Of a stretch of DNA of 64,000 nt, positions 35,630-44,901 are shown piece after piece. Source of the stretch: Anoxybacillus mongoliensis (GTDB lineage: Bacteria; Bacillota; Bacilli; Bacillales; Anoxybacillaceae). The notes under the pieces were generated by a model, which did no database searches, was not told the DNA's origin, and worked only from the letters and a program-made list of their open reading frames with translations. Numbering within the stretch: the first letter of the stretch is position 1; each line of letters opens with the position of its first letter. The translations under genes and the position numbers were made by a program. The stretch is taken from NCBI RefSeq assembly GCF_014201515.1, contig NZ_JACHEQ010000011.1:1-64000 (forward strand), given 5' to 3'.

Positions 35630-36559
35630 TTGTCAGAGTTGACAATGAAGCAAACAAAAAGTCAAATTAACATCGTCCTTAACGCAAAAAACGTCAATTA
35701 CTTACCAAAAGAAGAAACGACAAACCGAATTGATTATCATCAACATGCAGTGTTAAAAGAGATTCAAAAAGAGCTAGATGAATTAGTTGGACTAAGTGAA
35801 GTGAAAAAATTAATTAAGGAAATTTACGCGTGGTTATACATTAATAAAGCGCGTCAAGCAAACGGATTAAAAGGAAATAAACAATCGCTTCACATGATTT
35901 TTAAAGGGAATCCCGGCACAGGAAAAACAACAGTAGCTCGTATCCTTGGAAAGCTGTTTTTAGAAATGAACGTTTTATCTAAAGGACATTTTATTGAAGC
36001 AGAACGTGCTGACTTAGTTGGTGAATATATTGGTCATACGGCAAATAAAACACGCGACTTAATTAAAAAAGCACGCGGAGGCATTTTATTTATTGATGAA
36101 GCATATTCGTTGGCACGTGGAGGAGAAAAAGATTTTGGAAAAGAAGCTATCGATACGTTAGTAAAGGGAATTGAAGATTTTTCCGACGATTTAGTCGTTA
36201 TTTTAGCCGGATATCCAGCTGAGATGGATTATTTCTTATCGTTAAACCCAGGATTGCCATCACGTTTTCCGTTAATGCTCGAATTTCCAGATTATACAAC
36301 AGAAGAACTTGTGCAAATTGCAAAACAAATGTTTCATATAAGAGAATATGAGCTCACTTCTGAAGCAGAACGGAAGCTGCGTGAACATATTGAGCAACTA
36401 TTAGCGGGGGGATACGAAAGAAAATTTAGTAACGGTCGTTACATTCGAAATTTGATTGAAAAAGCAATTCGAAAACAAGCGGTACGCCTGTTGCATGAAG
36501 GGCGCTACGATAAAAAGGAATTGATGATTATACGAGAACGGGATTTAGTTGTTGAATGA
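35630..36559 (+). CDS. spoVK: SpoVK, AAA+ ATPase of sporulation
   Basis: CbbX-like AAA+ ATPase, 309 residues, needed for spore maturation in B. subtilis. Walker A is FKGNPGTGKTTVARILGK around residue 95, Walker B GGILFIDEAYSL around 150, then the sensor and arginine-finger region NPGLPSRFP. Starts with TTG 35630, eight bases after GGAGAGGTG; the ATG five codons later lacks its own site. The gene order hfq-spoVK is as in B. subtilis, but hflX is displaced by 8 kb through the acyl-CoA cluster. Confidence 0.92.
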   Translation: MSELTMKQTKSQINIVLNAKNVNYLPKEETTNRIDYHQHAVLKEIQKELDELVGLSEVKKLIKEIYAWLYINKARQANGLKGNKQSLHMIFKGNPGTGKTTVARILGKLFLEMNVLSKGHFIEAERADLVGEYIGHTANKTRDLIKKARGGILFIDEAYSLARGGEKDFGKEAIDTLVKGIEDFSDDLVVILAGYPAEMDYFLSLNPGLPSRFPLMLEFPDYTTEELVQIAKQMFHIREYELTSEAERKLREHIEQLLAGGYERKFSNGRYIRNLIEKAIRKQAVRLLHEGRYDKKELMIIRERDLVVE

Positions 36560-36594
36560 ATAGGGGAGGGGGAACCTTTCCTATTTTTTATGTG
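36560..36594 (+). terminator. Probable terminator of spoVK
   Basis: An imperfect AATAGG...CCTATT hairpin with a G-rich 5' side, followed by six T. Confidence 0.55.
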
Positions 36595-36632
36595 AGTAAA
36601 GAAGGGTTTCTTTTTTATTTGTAGAATAAAAT

Positions 36633-36661
36633 TTGAAAATAAAAAATATTATTTATATTAA
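36633..36661 (+). promoter_or_regulatory. Candidate promoter of the acyl-CoA cluster
   Basis: TTGAAA, 17 bases, TATTAA in an AT-rich stretch just before the ribosome-binding site of the first ligase gene. Confidence 0.4.
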
Positions 36662-36688
36662 CTATAAAGAGATAAGGAGGGATTTGTT

Positions 36689-38248
36689 TTGTATTTAACG
36701 ATTAGTGACGTGTTCGCACAGACAGTAAGAAAGTTCCCGAAAAAAGAAGCGCTCGTTGATGTTCGTACAGGACTTCGCTATACGTACGAACAATGGGCAA
36801 AAGAAGTGGACAAACTTGCAAACGCTTTCTTAAAAGCAGGTGTGCGAAAAGGAGATCGTGTTTCGACCGTGTTATTTAATACGGCAGAACTTGCGACCGC
36901 TTTTTTTGCGTGTGCAAAAATTGGCGCTGTTTTCAATCCAATTAATTTTCGCCTGCGCCCGAAAGAAATCGCTTACATTTTAGCGGATGCTACCCCAAAA
37001 ATTGTGTTGTTTGAACAAGCAGTCGAACCACAAATCACAGCCATTCATCATGAATTTCCGCACATTTCTTTTTGGATCATTGACGGACAATCGCCAGCGT
37101 ACGCGGCTTCTTACCACAAACAAATCGAGCGTGCAAGCGACGAACTTCCAACAATAGACGTTTCCGAAAATGACTTGTACGCGATTATGTATACAAGCGG
37201 AACGACAGGGCGACCAAAGGGAGTGATGCATCGCCACCGCGACATGATTGAACAAAGTTTAATTTGCAATTCGGTGATGCGCATTCGCGAAACAGAGCGG
37301 GGGCTTGTCACCGCACCGATGTTCCATTGCGCGGAATTGCATTGTTGCTTCCTTCCACGCGTCCATGCTGGCGCAACAAATGTGATTGTTCACCATTTCG
37401 ATCCGAAACAAGTATTAGCTGTCATTGAACAAGAACAAATTACCGTCTTATTTGCTGCACCGACGATGTGGAATATGCTGTTGCAAGAAAAATTGTCGGA
37501 GTATGATTTATCGTCGCTTCGCATCGGGTTGTACGGAGCCGCTCCAATGGCGCCAGTGCTTGTAAAAGAATGCAAAGAGAGGTTGGGCATTGATTTAATC
37601 CAAGCCTATGGTATGACAGAAATGGGTCCAGCGGTAACGTTCTTATACGAAGATGAGCAGTTAACGAAAGCAGGATCTGCCGGACGCGCATGCTTAAACC
37701 ACGAAATTCGCATCGTCAAACCGCGCGAAGACGGCCCATCCGATCCAGACGACATCTTGCCGCCGGGACAAGTTGGCGAAATTATCGTCAAAGGTCCGTG
37801 CATGATGGTCGGCTACTACAACCGCGAAGATGCGACGGAAAAAGCGATGTATAAAGGATGGTATCATTCTGGCGATTTAGGCTATATGGATGAAGACGGC
37901 TATTTATACGTTGCCGACCGTGTCGATGACATGATTATTAGCGGCGGTGAAAACGTTTATCCGCGCGAAGTAGAAGACGTGCTTTATGAACATGAAGGCG
38001 TGCTGGATGTCGCAGTGCTTGGCGAGCCAGATGCGCTATGGGGAGAAAAAGTCGTTGCGTTTGTTGTGAAAAAGGATCAACAGCTTACCGCGGAACAGTT
38101 AGAGGCGTTTTGCAAACAAAGCGACAAGCTCGCTCCGTATAAACGACCGCGTGCCTACTATTTTGTCGACGCGTTGCCACGCAATGCGAGCGGGAAAATC
38201 CAAAAATTTTTGTTGCGCGAGCAAATGAAAAAAATGGCACAATCATAG
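36689..38248 (+). CDS. Acyl-CoA ligase 1 (AMP-binding, fatty-acid type)
   Basis: Adenylate-forming ligase of 519 residues that activates a carboxylic acid to its CoA ester. The P-loop YTSGTTGRPKG lies near residues 168-178; YGMTEMGP, the hinge YHSGDLGYMDEDGY and the C-terminal lysine in NASGKIQKF are intact. The family covers medium to long fatty acids and other acids, so chain length is not decided. It opens a six-gene unit. TTG start after AAGGAGG. Codons such as GCG and CGC are much more frequent than in spoVK just upstream. Confidence 0.88.
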   Translation: MYLTISDVFAQTVRKFPKKEALVDVRTGLRYTYEQWAKEVDKLANAFLKAGVRKGDRVSTVLFNTAELATAFFACAKIGAVFNPINFRLRPKEIAYILADATPKIVLFEQAVEPQITAIHHEFPHISFWIIDGQSPAYAASYHKQIERASDELPTIDVSENDLYAIMYTSGTTGRPKGVMHRHRDMIEQSLICNSVMRIRETERGLVTAPMFHCAELHCCFLPRVHAGATNVIVHHFDPKQVLAVIEQEQITVLFAAPTMWNMLLQEKLSEYDLSSLRIGLYGAAPMAPVLVKECKERLGIDLIQAYGMTEMGPAVTFLYEDEQLTKAGSAGRACLNHEIRIVKPREDGPSDPDDILPPGQVGEIIVKGPCMMVGYYNREDATEKAMYKGWYHSGDLGYMDEDGYLYVADRVDDMIISGGENVYPREVEDVLYEHEGVLDVAVLGEPDALWGEKVVAFVVKKDQQLTAEQLEAFCKQSDKLAPYKRPRAYYFVDALPRNASGKIQKFLLREQMKKMAQS

Positions 38249-38260
38249 GATGGTGACAAC

Positions 38261-39403
38261 ATGGCGATGTATTTGCACGAAGAGCATCACATCTTTCGTG
38301 AGGCGTTCCGAAAGTTTTTGCAAAAAGAAGCGTATCCATTTTATGCCGACTGGGAAAAACAAGGGATTATCCCGCGCGAGTTTTGGCGGAAAATGGGGGA
38401 AAACGGGTTTCTTTGTCCGTGGGTAGATGAAACATACGGTGGATTTGGTGCCGATTTTGGCTATTCAGTCGTCATCAATGAAGAGTTAGAAAAAGTAGGG
38501 TCAAGCCTTGTCGGCATCGGCTTGCATAACGATATCGTCGTCCCATATATCGCCTCATATGGAACGGAAGAGCAGAAGAAAAAATGGTTGCCAAAATGTG
38601 TGTCTGGCGAAATCGTTACCGCCATTGCGATGACCGAACCAGGGGCAGGTTCTGATTTAGCAAGTATCAAAACAACGGCGGTGAAACAAGGCGACCATTA
38701 TATCGTCAACGGGCAAAAAACGTTTATTACAAACGGCATTCATGCGGATTTAGTCATCGTCGTTTGCAAAACGAACCCGAGTGCGAATCCACCGCATAAA
38801 GGCATGAGTCTCCTTGTCGTCGAAAGAGGAACGCCGGGATTTACACGCGGTCGGAAGCTAGAAAAGGTGGGATTGCATGCCCAAGATACGGCCGAACTAT
38901 TTTTTAGCGATGCAAAAGTTCCAGCGGAAAACTTGCTTGGAGAAGAAGGAAAAGGGTTTTACTATTTAATGGAGAAATTGCAGCAAGAGCGGCTCATCGT
39001 TGCGATTGCTGCGCAAACAGCGGCAGAAGTGATGTTTGACTTAACGAAACGGTATGTGAAAGAGCGTACGGCGTTTGGGAAAACGATTAGCCAATTTCAA
39101 ACCGTCCAATTCCGGCTCGCGGAAATGGCGACGGAAATTGCGTTAGGGCGCGCGTTTCTTGACGATGTCATCGAACAACATATCGCAGGCAAAGACGTCG
39201 TGGCAAACGTATCAATGGCGAAATGGTGGATGACGGAAATGGCAAAGCGTGTCGCTTCTGAAGGAATGCAGCTTCACGGAGGATATGGCTATATGGAAGA
39301 ATACGAGATTGCAAGACGCTATCGTGACATTCCGGTTAGCGCCATTTATGCCGGAACGAATGAAGTGATGAAAATGATCATTGCCAAACATCTTGGATTG
39401 TAG
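38261..39403 (+). CDS. Acyl-CoA dehydrogenase
   Basis: FAD enzyme of 380 residues that introduces the 2,3-double bond of an acyl-CoA and hands electrons to ETF. FAD- and substrate-binding blocks are AMTEPGAGSDLASIKTTA and NGQKTFITNG; the likely catalytic base is Glu368 in YAGTNEVMK, the position used by short- and medium-chain enzymes. Starts 12 bases after ligase 1. No etfAB genes are in the window. Confidence 0.92.
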   Translation: MAMYLHEEHHIFREAFRKFLQKEAYPFYADWEKQGIIPREFWRKMGENGFLCPWVDETYGGFGADFGYSVVINEELEKVGSSLVGIGLHNDIVVPYIASYGTEEQKKKWLPKCVSGEIVTAIAMTEPGAGSDLASIKTTAVKQGDHYIVNGQKTFITNGIHADLVIVVCKTNPSANPPHKGMSLLVVERGTPGFTRGRKLEKVGLHAQDTAELFFSDAKVPAENLLGEEGKGFYYLMEKLQQERLIVAIAAQTAAEVMFDLTKRYVKERTAFGKTISQFQTVQFRLAEMATEIALGRAFLDDVIEQHIAGKDVVANVSMAKWWMTEMAKRVASEGMQLHGGYGYMEEYEIARRYRDIPVSAIYAGTNEVMKMIIAKHLGL

Positions 39404-39411
39404 GGGGGATT

Positions 39412-40515
39412 TTGTTGCTGGATGGAATTAAAGTGATTGATTTTTCCCATTATCTCCCCGGGCCGTTTGCGAGCCTTCGCTTAGCAGATTTAGGTGCGGA
39501 AGTAATTAAAATCGAGCCGAAAACAGGTGACCGGATGCGGGGGCTAGCTGCTGACTGCCTTTTTGACGCGAACAATAAAAACAAAAAAAGCATCGCGCTA
39601 GATTTGAAAAATACACGAGATGTTCAAACGGTGCAACACCTCATCCGTCAAGCCGATGTCATCATTGAAAGTTTCCGTCCCGGTGTCATGAAAAAGCTTG
39701 GACTTGGCTATGAGGAAGCAGTGGCTCTCAACCCATCGATTGTGTATTGCTCGGTTAGCGGTTATGGCCAACATAGCCGGTATGCGTCGTTCGGAAGCCA
39801 TGACTTAAACTATATGGCGCTTTCAGGTGTCTTAGCCCAGCTGAAAGCGGACGGTCGTCCGATTCACCCGACGATGACGTTTGCCGATCTCATCGGGAGC
39901 ATGCATGTCGTCGAACAAATTACCGCTGCTTTGTATGCCCGAGAACGGACGGGAAAAGGACGTTATATAGACGTTGCCCTTGTTGACGGCTTGCTTTCGA
40001 TGATGACGAACCATTTTGTATTAGAGCATGATACCGGACAAAAAAACGGCATTCCAATATTAGCTGGCACGGTCGTATCGTATCATCTGTACGAAACGAA
40101 AGACGGGCGCTATATGGCGCTTGCCGCGCTTGAAGCACACTTTTGGCGCAATTTTTGCGACGCAGTCGAAAAGCCGGAATGGTACGAAGGACATCTATCG
40201 GCAGCCTGTGACGACAATCCTCTCTTTCTAGAAATAAAGCAGTTGTTTCGCACGAAAACGTTCCAACAATGGATCGATTTTTCGCAACAAGTCGACTGTT
40301 GTTTAACGCCGGTATTAGAAACGAATGAAGCGAAAACGTGGTTTGCAAATAACGCGTACCGAAAAATGATTCATATCGACAACGACCGGACCGAAGTAGC
40401 AACTCGCTATGATGAACACTTTTTCACTAAGCGCACACGAGCGCCAAAGCTAAACGAACATGGAGGAATGATAATAGATGATGAACGTTCCATTAAATAT
40501 TGCGACAATGCTTGA
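39412..40515 (+). CDS. CaiB/BaiF-family CoA transferase
   Basis: Class III CoA transferase or alpha-methylacyl-CoA racemase type protein, 367 residues. The N-terminus LDGIKVIDFSHYLPGPFAS, the GAEVIKIEPKTGDRMR segment and the SFGSHDLNYMALSG block with the expected catalytic aspartate are typical. In this company it could move CoA between acids or racemise a methyl-branched acyl-CoA; the sequence alone does not decide. GGGGG precedes its TTG start. The last 38 bases overlap the next gene in another frame. Confidence 0.85.
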   Translation: MLLDGIKVIDFSHYLPGPFASLRLADLGAEVIKIEPKTGDRMRGLAADCLFDANNKNKKSIALDLKNTRDVQTVQHLIRQADVIIESFRPGVMKKLGLGYEEAVALNPSIVYCSVSGYGQHSRYASFGSHDLNYMALSGVLAQLKADGRPIHPTMTFADLIGSMHVVEQITAALYARERTGKGRYIDVALVDGLLSMMTNHFVLEHDTGQKNGIPILAGTVVSYHLYETKDGRYMALAALEAHFWRNFCDAVEKPEWYEGHLSAACDDNPLFLEIKQLFRTKTFQQWIDFSQQVDCCLTPVLETNEAKTWFANNAYRKMIHIDNDRTEVATRYDEHFFTKRTRAPKLNEHGGMIIDDERSIKYCDNA

Positions 40516-42085
40516 ACGGGCAGAAATGTTTTTTCCGAAAAAACAAGTCATTTCGCGGATGAAGAACGGGCTTGTCCGCCATACGTATAAAGAAATTGGC
40601 GAACGGACGAGAAAGCTTGCTAGTGCACTACGAACACTTGGCGTCCATACAGGAGACCGTGTTGGTACATTTGCGTGGAACCATCATCGCCATTTAGAAG
40701 CGTATTTTGCCATTCCAGGCATTGGGGCGGTGTTGCATACGATTAACATTCGCCTGTCGCCGCAACATATCGCGTATATTATTAACCACGCCAACGACCG
40801 TGTGCTATTGATTGACGACGATTTATTGCCGCTCATTGAACGGGTGAAAGACGAAATAAACGTCGAGGCGTTTATTATTATGACCGATGAGCCGACGCTT
40901 CCGGAGACGACGCTGTCACCTGTTTATCATTATGAGGAATTGTTACAACAAGCCGAGCCGATTTCATTTGTCAAAGATATCGACGAGCATCATCCTGCTG
41001 GCATGTGCTATACGTCTGCGACAACCGGGAATCCGAAGGGCGTATTATACTCCCATCGCGGCATCGTTCTCCATAGCATGGCGCTAGGGCTTGCCGATAG
41101 TGCGGCACTATCGGAATCGGATGTGGCGCTGCCGGTCGTGCCGATGTTTCATGCGAATGCGTGGGGCTTGCCGTTTGCGGCGGTTTGGTTCGGAACGACG
41201 CTTGTCATGCCGGGGGCGGCATTTACGCCGAAAATATTGGTCGAACTGATGGAACAAGAAAAAGTGACACTTGCCGCTGGTGTGCCGACCGTTTGGCTTG
41301 GCTTATTGAACGAATTGGAGAAAGGCACGTACGATTTACGCAGCGTAACGCGCATTTTATGTGGCGGTTCAGCAGCGCCGAAAGGAATGATTCGCGCCTT
41401 TGAAGAAAAATACGGCATCCCGTTCGTGCACGCATACGGCATGACGGAAACGAGTCCGCTTGTCGTCTTGTCGCGTCTAAAAAGCTACCAGCAGCACGTA
41501 TCGAACGAAGAAAAACTGGACATTCGTGCGAAACAAGGCTTTCTTGTGCCAGGGGTAGAAATGAAAGTGATCGGCAAAGACGGCGAAGTAGCATGGAATG
41601 GAACAGAAATGGGCGAACTATGCTTGCGCGGTCCGTGGATTGCCGACGAATACTACAACGATGAACGAAGCAAAGACGCGTTTCGCGACGGGTGGCTATA
41701 TACAGGCGATGTCGTTACCGTCGATGAGGAAGGATTTATTAAAATTGTCGACCGCACGAAAGACGTTATTAAAAGCGGTGGCGAATGGATTTCATCTGTC
41801 GATTTAGAAAATGCGTTAATGGCGCATGAAGCGGTGTTTGAAGCGGCGGTTGTTGCTGTGCCGCACCCGCAATGGCAAGAGCGACCGATCGCTTGCGTTG
41901 TAGTGAAGGAAGGAAAACATGTGACAAAAGAGGAACTATACGACTTTTTACGCCCGCAATTTGCGAAATGGTGGCTGCCAGATGAGATCGTCTTTATGAA
42001 CGAAATTCCGAAAACAAGTGTCGGAAAATTTTTGAAAATGAAATTACGTGAACAATTGCGCGACTATTTTACAAACGTTCAATAG
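40478..42085 (+). CDS. Acyl-CoA ligase 2 (long-chain fatty-acid type)
   Basis: Second adenylate-forming ligase, 535 residues. P-loop in CYTSATTGNPKGVLYSHRG, YGMTETSP, hinge YTGDVVTVDEEGFIKIVDR, and C-terminal SVGKFLKMKLR with the catalytic lysine. It reads more like medium/long-chain synthases (COG0318 LcfB/AlkK type) than ligase 1, suggesting the two serve different acids. The ribosome-binding site GGAGG lies inside the CaiB-type gene. Local G+C is clearly high: the 60 bases from 41161 hold 41 G or C. Confidence 0.88.
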   Translation: MMNVPLNIATMLERAEMFFPKKQVISRMKNGLVRHTYKEIGERTRKLASALRTLGVHTGDRVGTFAWNHHRHLEAYFAIPGIGAVLHTINIRLSPQHIAYIINHANDRVLLIDDDLLPLIERVKDEINVEAFIIMTDEPTLPETTLSPVYHYEELLQQAEPISFVKDIDEHHPAGMCYTSATTGNPKGVLYSHRGIVLHSMALGLADSAALSESDVALPVVPMFHANAWGLPFAAVWFGTTLVMPGAAFTPKILVELMEQEKVTLAAGVPTVWLGLLNELEKGTYDLRSVTRILCGGSAAPKGMIRAFEEKYGIPFVHAYGMTETSPLVVLSRLKSYQQHVSNEEKLDIRAKQGFLVPGVEMKVIGKDGEVAWNGTEMGELCLRGPWIADEYYNDERSKDAFRDGWLYTGDVVTVDEEGFIKIVDRTKDVIKSGGEWISSVDLENALMAHEAVFEAAVVAVPHPQWQERPIACVVVKEGKHVTKEELYDFLRPQFAKWWLPDEIVFMNEIPKTSVGKFLKMKLREQLRDYFTNVQ

Positions 42086-42096
42086 GAGGAGTAACG

Positions 42097-42942
42097 ATGC
42101 AAATAATGGCTGTCATCGGTGCTGGTTTAATGGGGAGCGGCATCGCCCAGTCGCTAGCGATGGGCGGAAAAACGGTTTATTTATACGATATTTCCGAAGC
42201 GGCGCTTGAAAAAGGAATGCAGTCCATTCAAAAAAGCCTTTCTCGTTTTGTAAAGGCTGGCAAACTACAAGAACAAGAGGCAACGGCTGTCCTTGCTCGC
42301 ATTCAAACCGAAACGAACTTGCAAGAAGCAGTAAAAGAAGCGGACGTTGTCATCGAAGCGGTGCCAGAACATTTGCCGCTCAAAAAACAAGTGTTTGAAC
42401 AGCTTGACCGTTATGCGAAACAAGAAGCAATTTTAGCGACAAATACGTCGGAATTAAGCGTCACGGCGATTGCCGCAGCGACCAAACGTCCGAGCCAAGT
42501 CGTCGGCATGCATTGGTTTAACCCAGCGCCAGTCATGAAGCTCATTGAAATCGTGAAAGGCGTGGCGACGTCCGAGCAGACGATGGAAGCGATTCAACAA
42601 CTGTCCGAAGAAATTGGCAAAGAAACGGTCATCGTAAAAGATATGCAAGGGTTTGTGACAACAAGGGCGCTCGCGGCGCATATGATTGAATGCATTCGCA
42701 TGTATGAAGAAGGGGTCGCTTCTGCGGAACATATTGACAAAGCGATTCGCCTCGGGCTGAATTACCCGATGGGACCGCTTGAACTTGCCGATTTAGTTGG
42801 GTTAGATACGATGCTATTTGTCAGCGAAAATATGACAGAAGCGTATGGCGACCGATTCCGTCCGCCGCAAACGCTTCGCAAACTTGTCGAAGCAGGACAT
42901 CTCGGCCGAAAAACAGGCAAAGGATTTTACACATACGAATGA
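42097..42942 (+). CDS. 3-hydroxyacyl-CoA (3-hydroxybutyryl-CoA) dehydrogenase
   Basis: NAD-dependent enzyme of 281 residues that oxidises 3-hydroxyacyl-CoA to 3-ketoacyl-CoA, or runs in reverse. Rossmann motif GAGLMGSG (8-15), the catalytic MHWFNPAPVMKLIEIV with the active histidine, and the GFVTTRALAAH and LGLNYPMGPLELADLVGLD segments are intact. It is the stand-alone short form without a fused hydratase. AGGAGG precedes the ATG. It overlaps the upstream reading of the thiolase gene by four bases. Confidence 0.92.
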   Translation: MQIMAVIGAGLMGSGIAQSLAMGGKTVYLYDISEAALEKGMQSIQKSLSRFVKAGKLQEQEATAVLARIQTETNLQEAVKEADVVIEAVPEHLPLKKQVFEQLDRYAKQEAILATNTSELSVTAIAAATKRPSQVVGMHWFNPAPVMKLIEIVKGVATSEQTMEAIQQLSEEIGKETVIVKDMQGFVTTRALAAHMIECIRMYEEGVASAEHIDKAIRLGLNYPMGPLELADLVGLDTMLFVSENMTEAYGDRFRPPQTLRKLVEAGHLGRKTGKGFYTYE

Positions 42943-42956
42943 AAGAAGGGAAAGAT

Positions 42957-44111
42957 ATGCGAGAAGTGGTGATTGTCGAAGCGGTACGCACTCCTGTCGG
43001 CAAGCGAAACGGGGTGTTTCGCGACAAACATCCTGTTCACTTAGCAGCTGTGGCGCTCGATGAAGTCGTCAGACGAGCGGGAATTGCAAAACAGCTAGTC
43101 GAAGATATTGTGATGGGATGCGTGACACCGATTGGCGAACAAGGCTACAATATCGGGAGGTTAGCAGCATTAGAGGCAGGCTTTCCAGTGGAAGTACCTG
43201 CGGTGCAAATCAACCGGATGTGCGGTTCCGGCCAGCAAGCGATTCATTTCGCTGCCCAAGAAATTAAATCAGGCGATATGAATATTACGATTGCGGCTGG
43301 CGTCGAAAGCATGACGAAAGTGCCGATTTTAAGCGACGGAAACGAGCGAACGATTCCACCGTCACTCCATGAAAAATACGAATTCGTCCACCAAGGCGTT
43401 TCTGCCGAACTGATTGCCGAAAAATACGGATTGACAAGAGAACAGTTAGACGAATATGCGTACGAAAGCCATCAACGGGCGCTTCGGGCGCAAGCGGAAG
43501 GTCGTTTCACCGAAGAAATCGTACCCGTCCACGGGCTTGATAAAGACGGCAACGATATGATCGTAACAGCCGATGAAGGACCGCGCCAAGATACATCGCT
43601 TGAAGCATTGGCGGCATTGAAGCCGGTTTTTAAACAAGACGGAAAAATTACCGCTGGAAACGCAAGTCAAATGAGCGACGGCGCAGCGGCCGTGTTACTG
43701 ATGGAGCGCGAAACAGCGCTTCACCTCGGCTTGAAGCCGAAAGCAAAAATCGTCGCCCAAACTGTCGTCGGCTCCGACCCGACATACATGTTGGACGGCG
43801 TCATTCCGGCGACGAAAAAAGTATTGCACAAAACGAACCTCACGATGGACGATATCGATCTTGTCGAAATTAACGAAGCGTTCGCGCCTGTCGTTCTTGC
43901 TTGGCAAAAAGAACTCGGTGCTCCGCTTTCGAAAGTGAACGTCAACGGTGGGGCGATCGCTTTAGGTCATCCGCTTGGCGCAACGGGTGTAAAACTGATG
44001 ACATCGCTTGTCCACGAACTCGAACGACGAAAGGGGCGCTACGGCTTATTAACGATTTGCATCGGGCACGGCATGGCAACCGCGACTATTGTTGAGAGAT
44101 GGGAAGAATAA
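42957..44111 (+). CDS. Acetyl-CoA acyltransferase (thiolase)
   Basis: Thiolase of 384 residues that cleaves 3-ketoacyl-CoA with CoA (or condenses two acyl-CoAs). The acylated cysteine is Cys89 in NRMCGSGQQA; NEAFAP, GGAIALGHPLGATG and the final CIGHGMA complete the site. ATG 42957 is chosen because GAAGGGA precedes it; an in-frame ATG at 42939 would overlap the previous gene by four bases and is the alternative. Last gene of the cluster, followed by a terminator. Confidence 0.92.
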   Translation: MREVVIVEAVRTPVGKRNGVFRDKHPVHLAAVALDEVVRRAGIAKQLVEDIVMGCVTPIGEQGYNIGRLAALEAGFPVEVPAVQINRMCGSGQQAIHFAAQEIKSGDMNITIAAGVESMTKVPILSDGNERTIPPSLHEKYEFVHQGVSAELIAEKYGLTREQLDEYAYESHQRALRAQAEGRFTEEIVPVHGLDKDGNDMIVTADEGPRQDTSLEALAALKPVFKQDGKITAGNASQMSDGAAAVLLMERETALHLGLKPKAKIVAQTVVGSDPTYMLDGVIPATKKVLHKTNLTMDDIDLVEINEAFAPVVLAWQKELGAPLSKVNVNGGAIALGHPLGATGVKLMTSLVHELERRKGRYGLLTICIGHGMATATIVERWEE

Positions 44112-44112
44112 A

Positions 44113-44149
44113 AAGAAACCGGATGTTTCCGTCGAGACATCCGGTTTTA
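44113..44149. terminator. Terminator between the thiolase gene and the TRIC gene
   Basis: Perfect 11-bp stem (44116-44126 with 44137-44147), 10-base loop, A/T ends on both strands, between convergent genes. Confidence 0.8.
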
Positions 44150-44755
44150 GTTTCCCGCCTTCAATGATTTATTCGGCAATTTCCAGTTGTACGTATATGA
44201 TAAAATGCGCAATGCCGCAACGATGACAAACAATCCATACAATCCAACGGGGGAGTCGGCGATGCCGGTTCCGACGGCGATGCCGGCTAAAATCGCCCAA
44301 GCGGCGTAAATTTCATCACGCAATACAAGGGGCTTTCTTCCAGCTAGTATATCACGAATCATTCCGCCGCCACTCCCAGTTAATACAGCCGCAACAATAA
44401 CTGCGCTTAGCGGACGATTCATTTGAGCAGCATACAGCGCACCTTGAATGGCGAAAGCTGAAAGCCCGAGGGCGTCGAAAAAGTTTCCCCAACGTTGCCA
44501 ATGTGGTAGCGTTTTTTGGGGAAACAAATAGACAATTGTCATTGCAATAAATGCAATAAAAAAAAGTGTTTGTTGTTGCCAAAGAATAGATACGGGTACA
44601 CCAATTAATACGTTGCGCACAGCACCACCACCGAACGCCGTGACAATTCCAAGGATGTACACACCTAAAATATCGTATTCTTCTTCCATAGCGACAATAG
44701 CGCCACTAATTGCAAACGCAATGGTGCCAATCATACTTAATACTTCCCAAGTCAT
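44147..44755 (-). CDS. TRIC-family (UPF0126) membrane protein
   Basis: Membrane protein of 202 residues made of two similar three-helix repeats plus a seventh segment, the architecture of trimeric intracellular cation channels. The paired glycine signatures are GIVTAFGGGAVRNVLIG near residue 36 and VLTGSGGGMIRDILAG near 122. Prokaryotic members conduct potassium in vitro; the physiological role is unclear. It is convergent with the thiolase gene and divergent from hflX, so it belongs to neither operon. Confidence 0.85.
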   Translation of the reverse strand: MTWEVLSMIGTIAFAISGAIVAMEEEYDILGVYILGIVTAFGGGAVRNVLIGVPVSILWQQQTLFFIAFIAMTIVYLFPQKTLPHWQRWGNFFDALGLSAFAIQGALYAAQMNRPLSAVIVAAVLTGSGGGMIRDILAGRKPLVLRDEIYAAWAILAGIAVGTGIADSPVGLYGLFVIVAALRILSYTYNWKLPNKSLKAGN

Positions 44756-44901
44756 TCTCGCAATCCTTTCTATGATGTAACATTACATTAAAATTCTATG
44801 TATAAAATATGAAAAAATCAACGATCATTTTTTCAGTCATAGCACTTTTGCCTAAGATTTGTTATGATGAGAACAGACGTTCAATAGGAAAGAGGGGAAA
44901 T

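Noticed and set aside
39920-40402. Open frame of 160 codons on the minus strand inside the CaiB-type gene
   Set aside because: Antisense shadow in a G+C-richer gene; no ribosome-binding site and no recognisable domain.
44809-44901. Hydrophobic N-terminal extension of HflX resembling a signal peptide
   Set aside because: HflX is cytoplasmic; the extension precedes the ribosome-binding site and is not part of the family.
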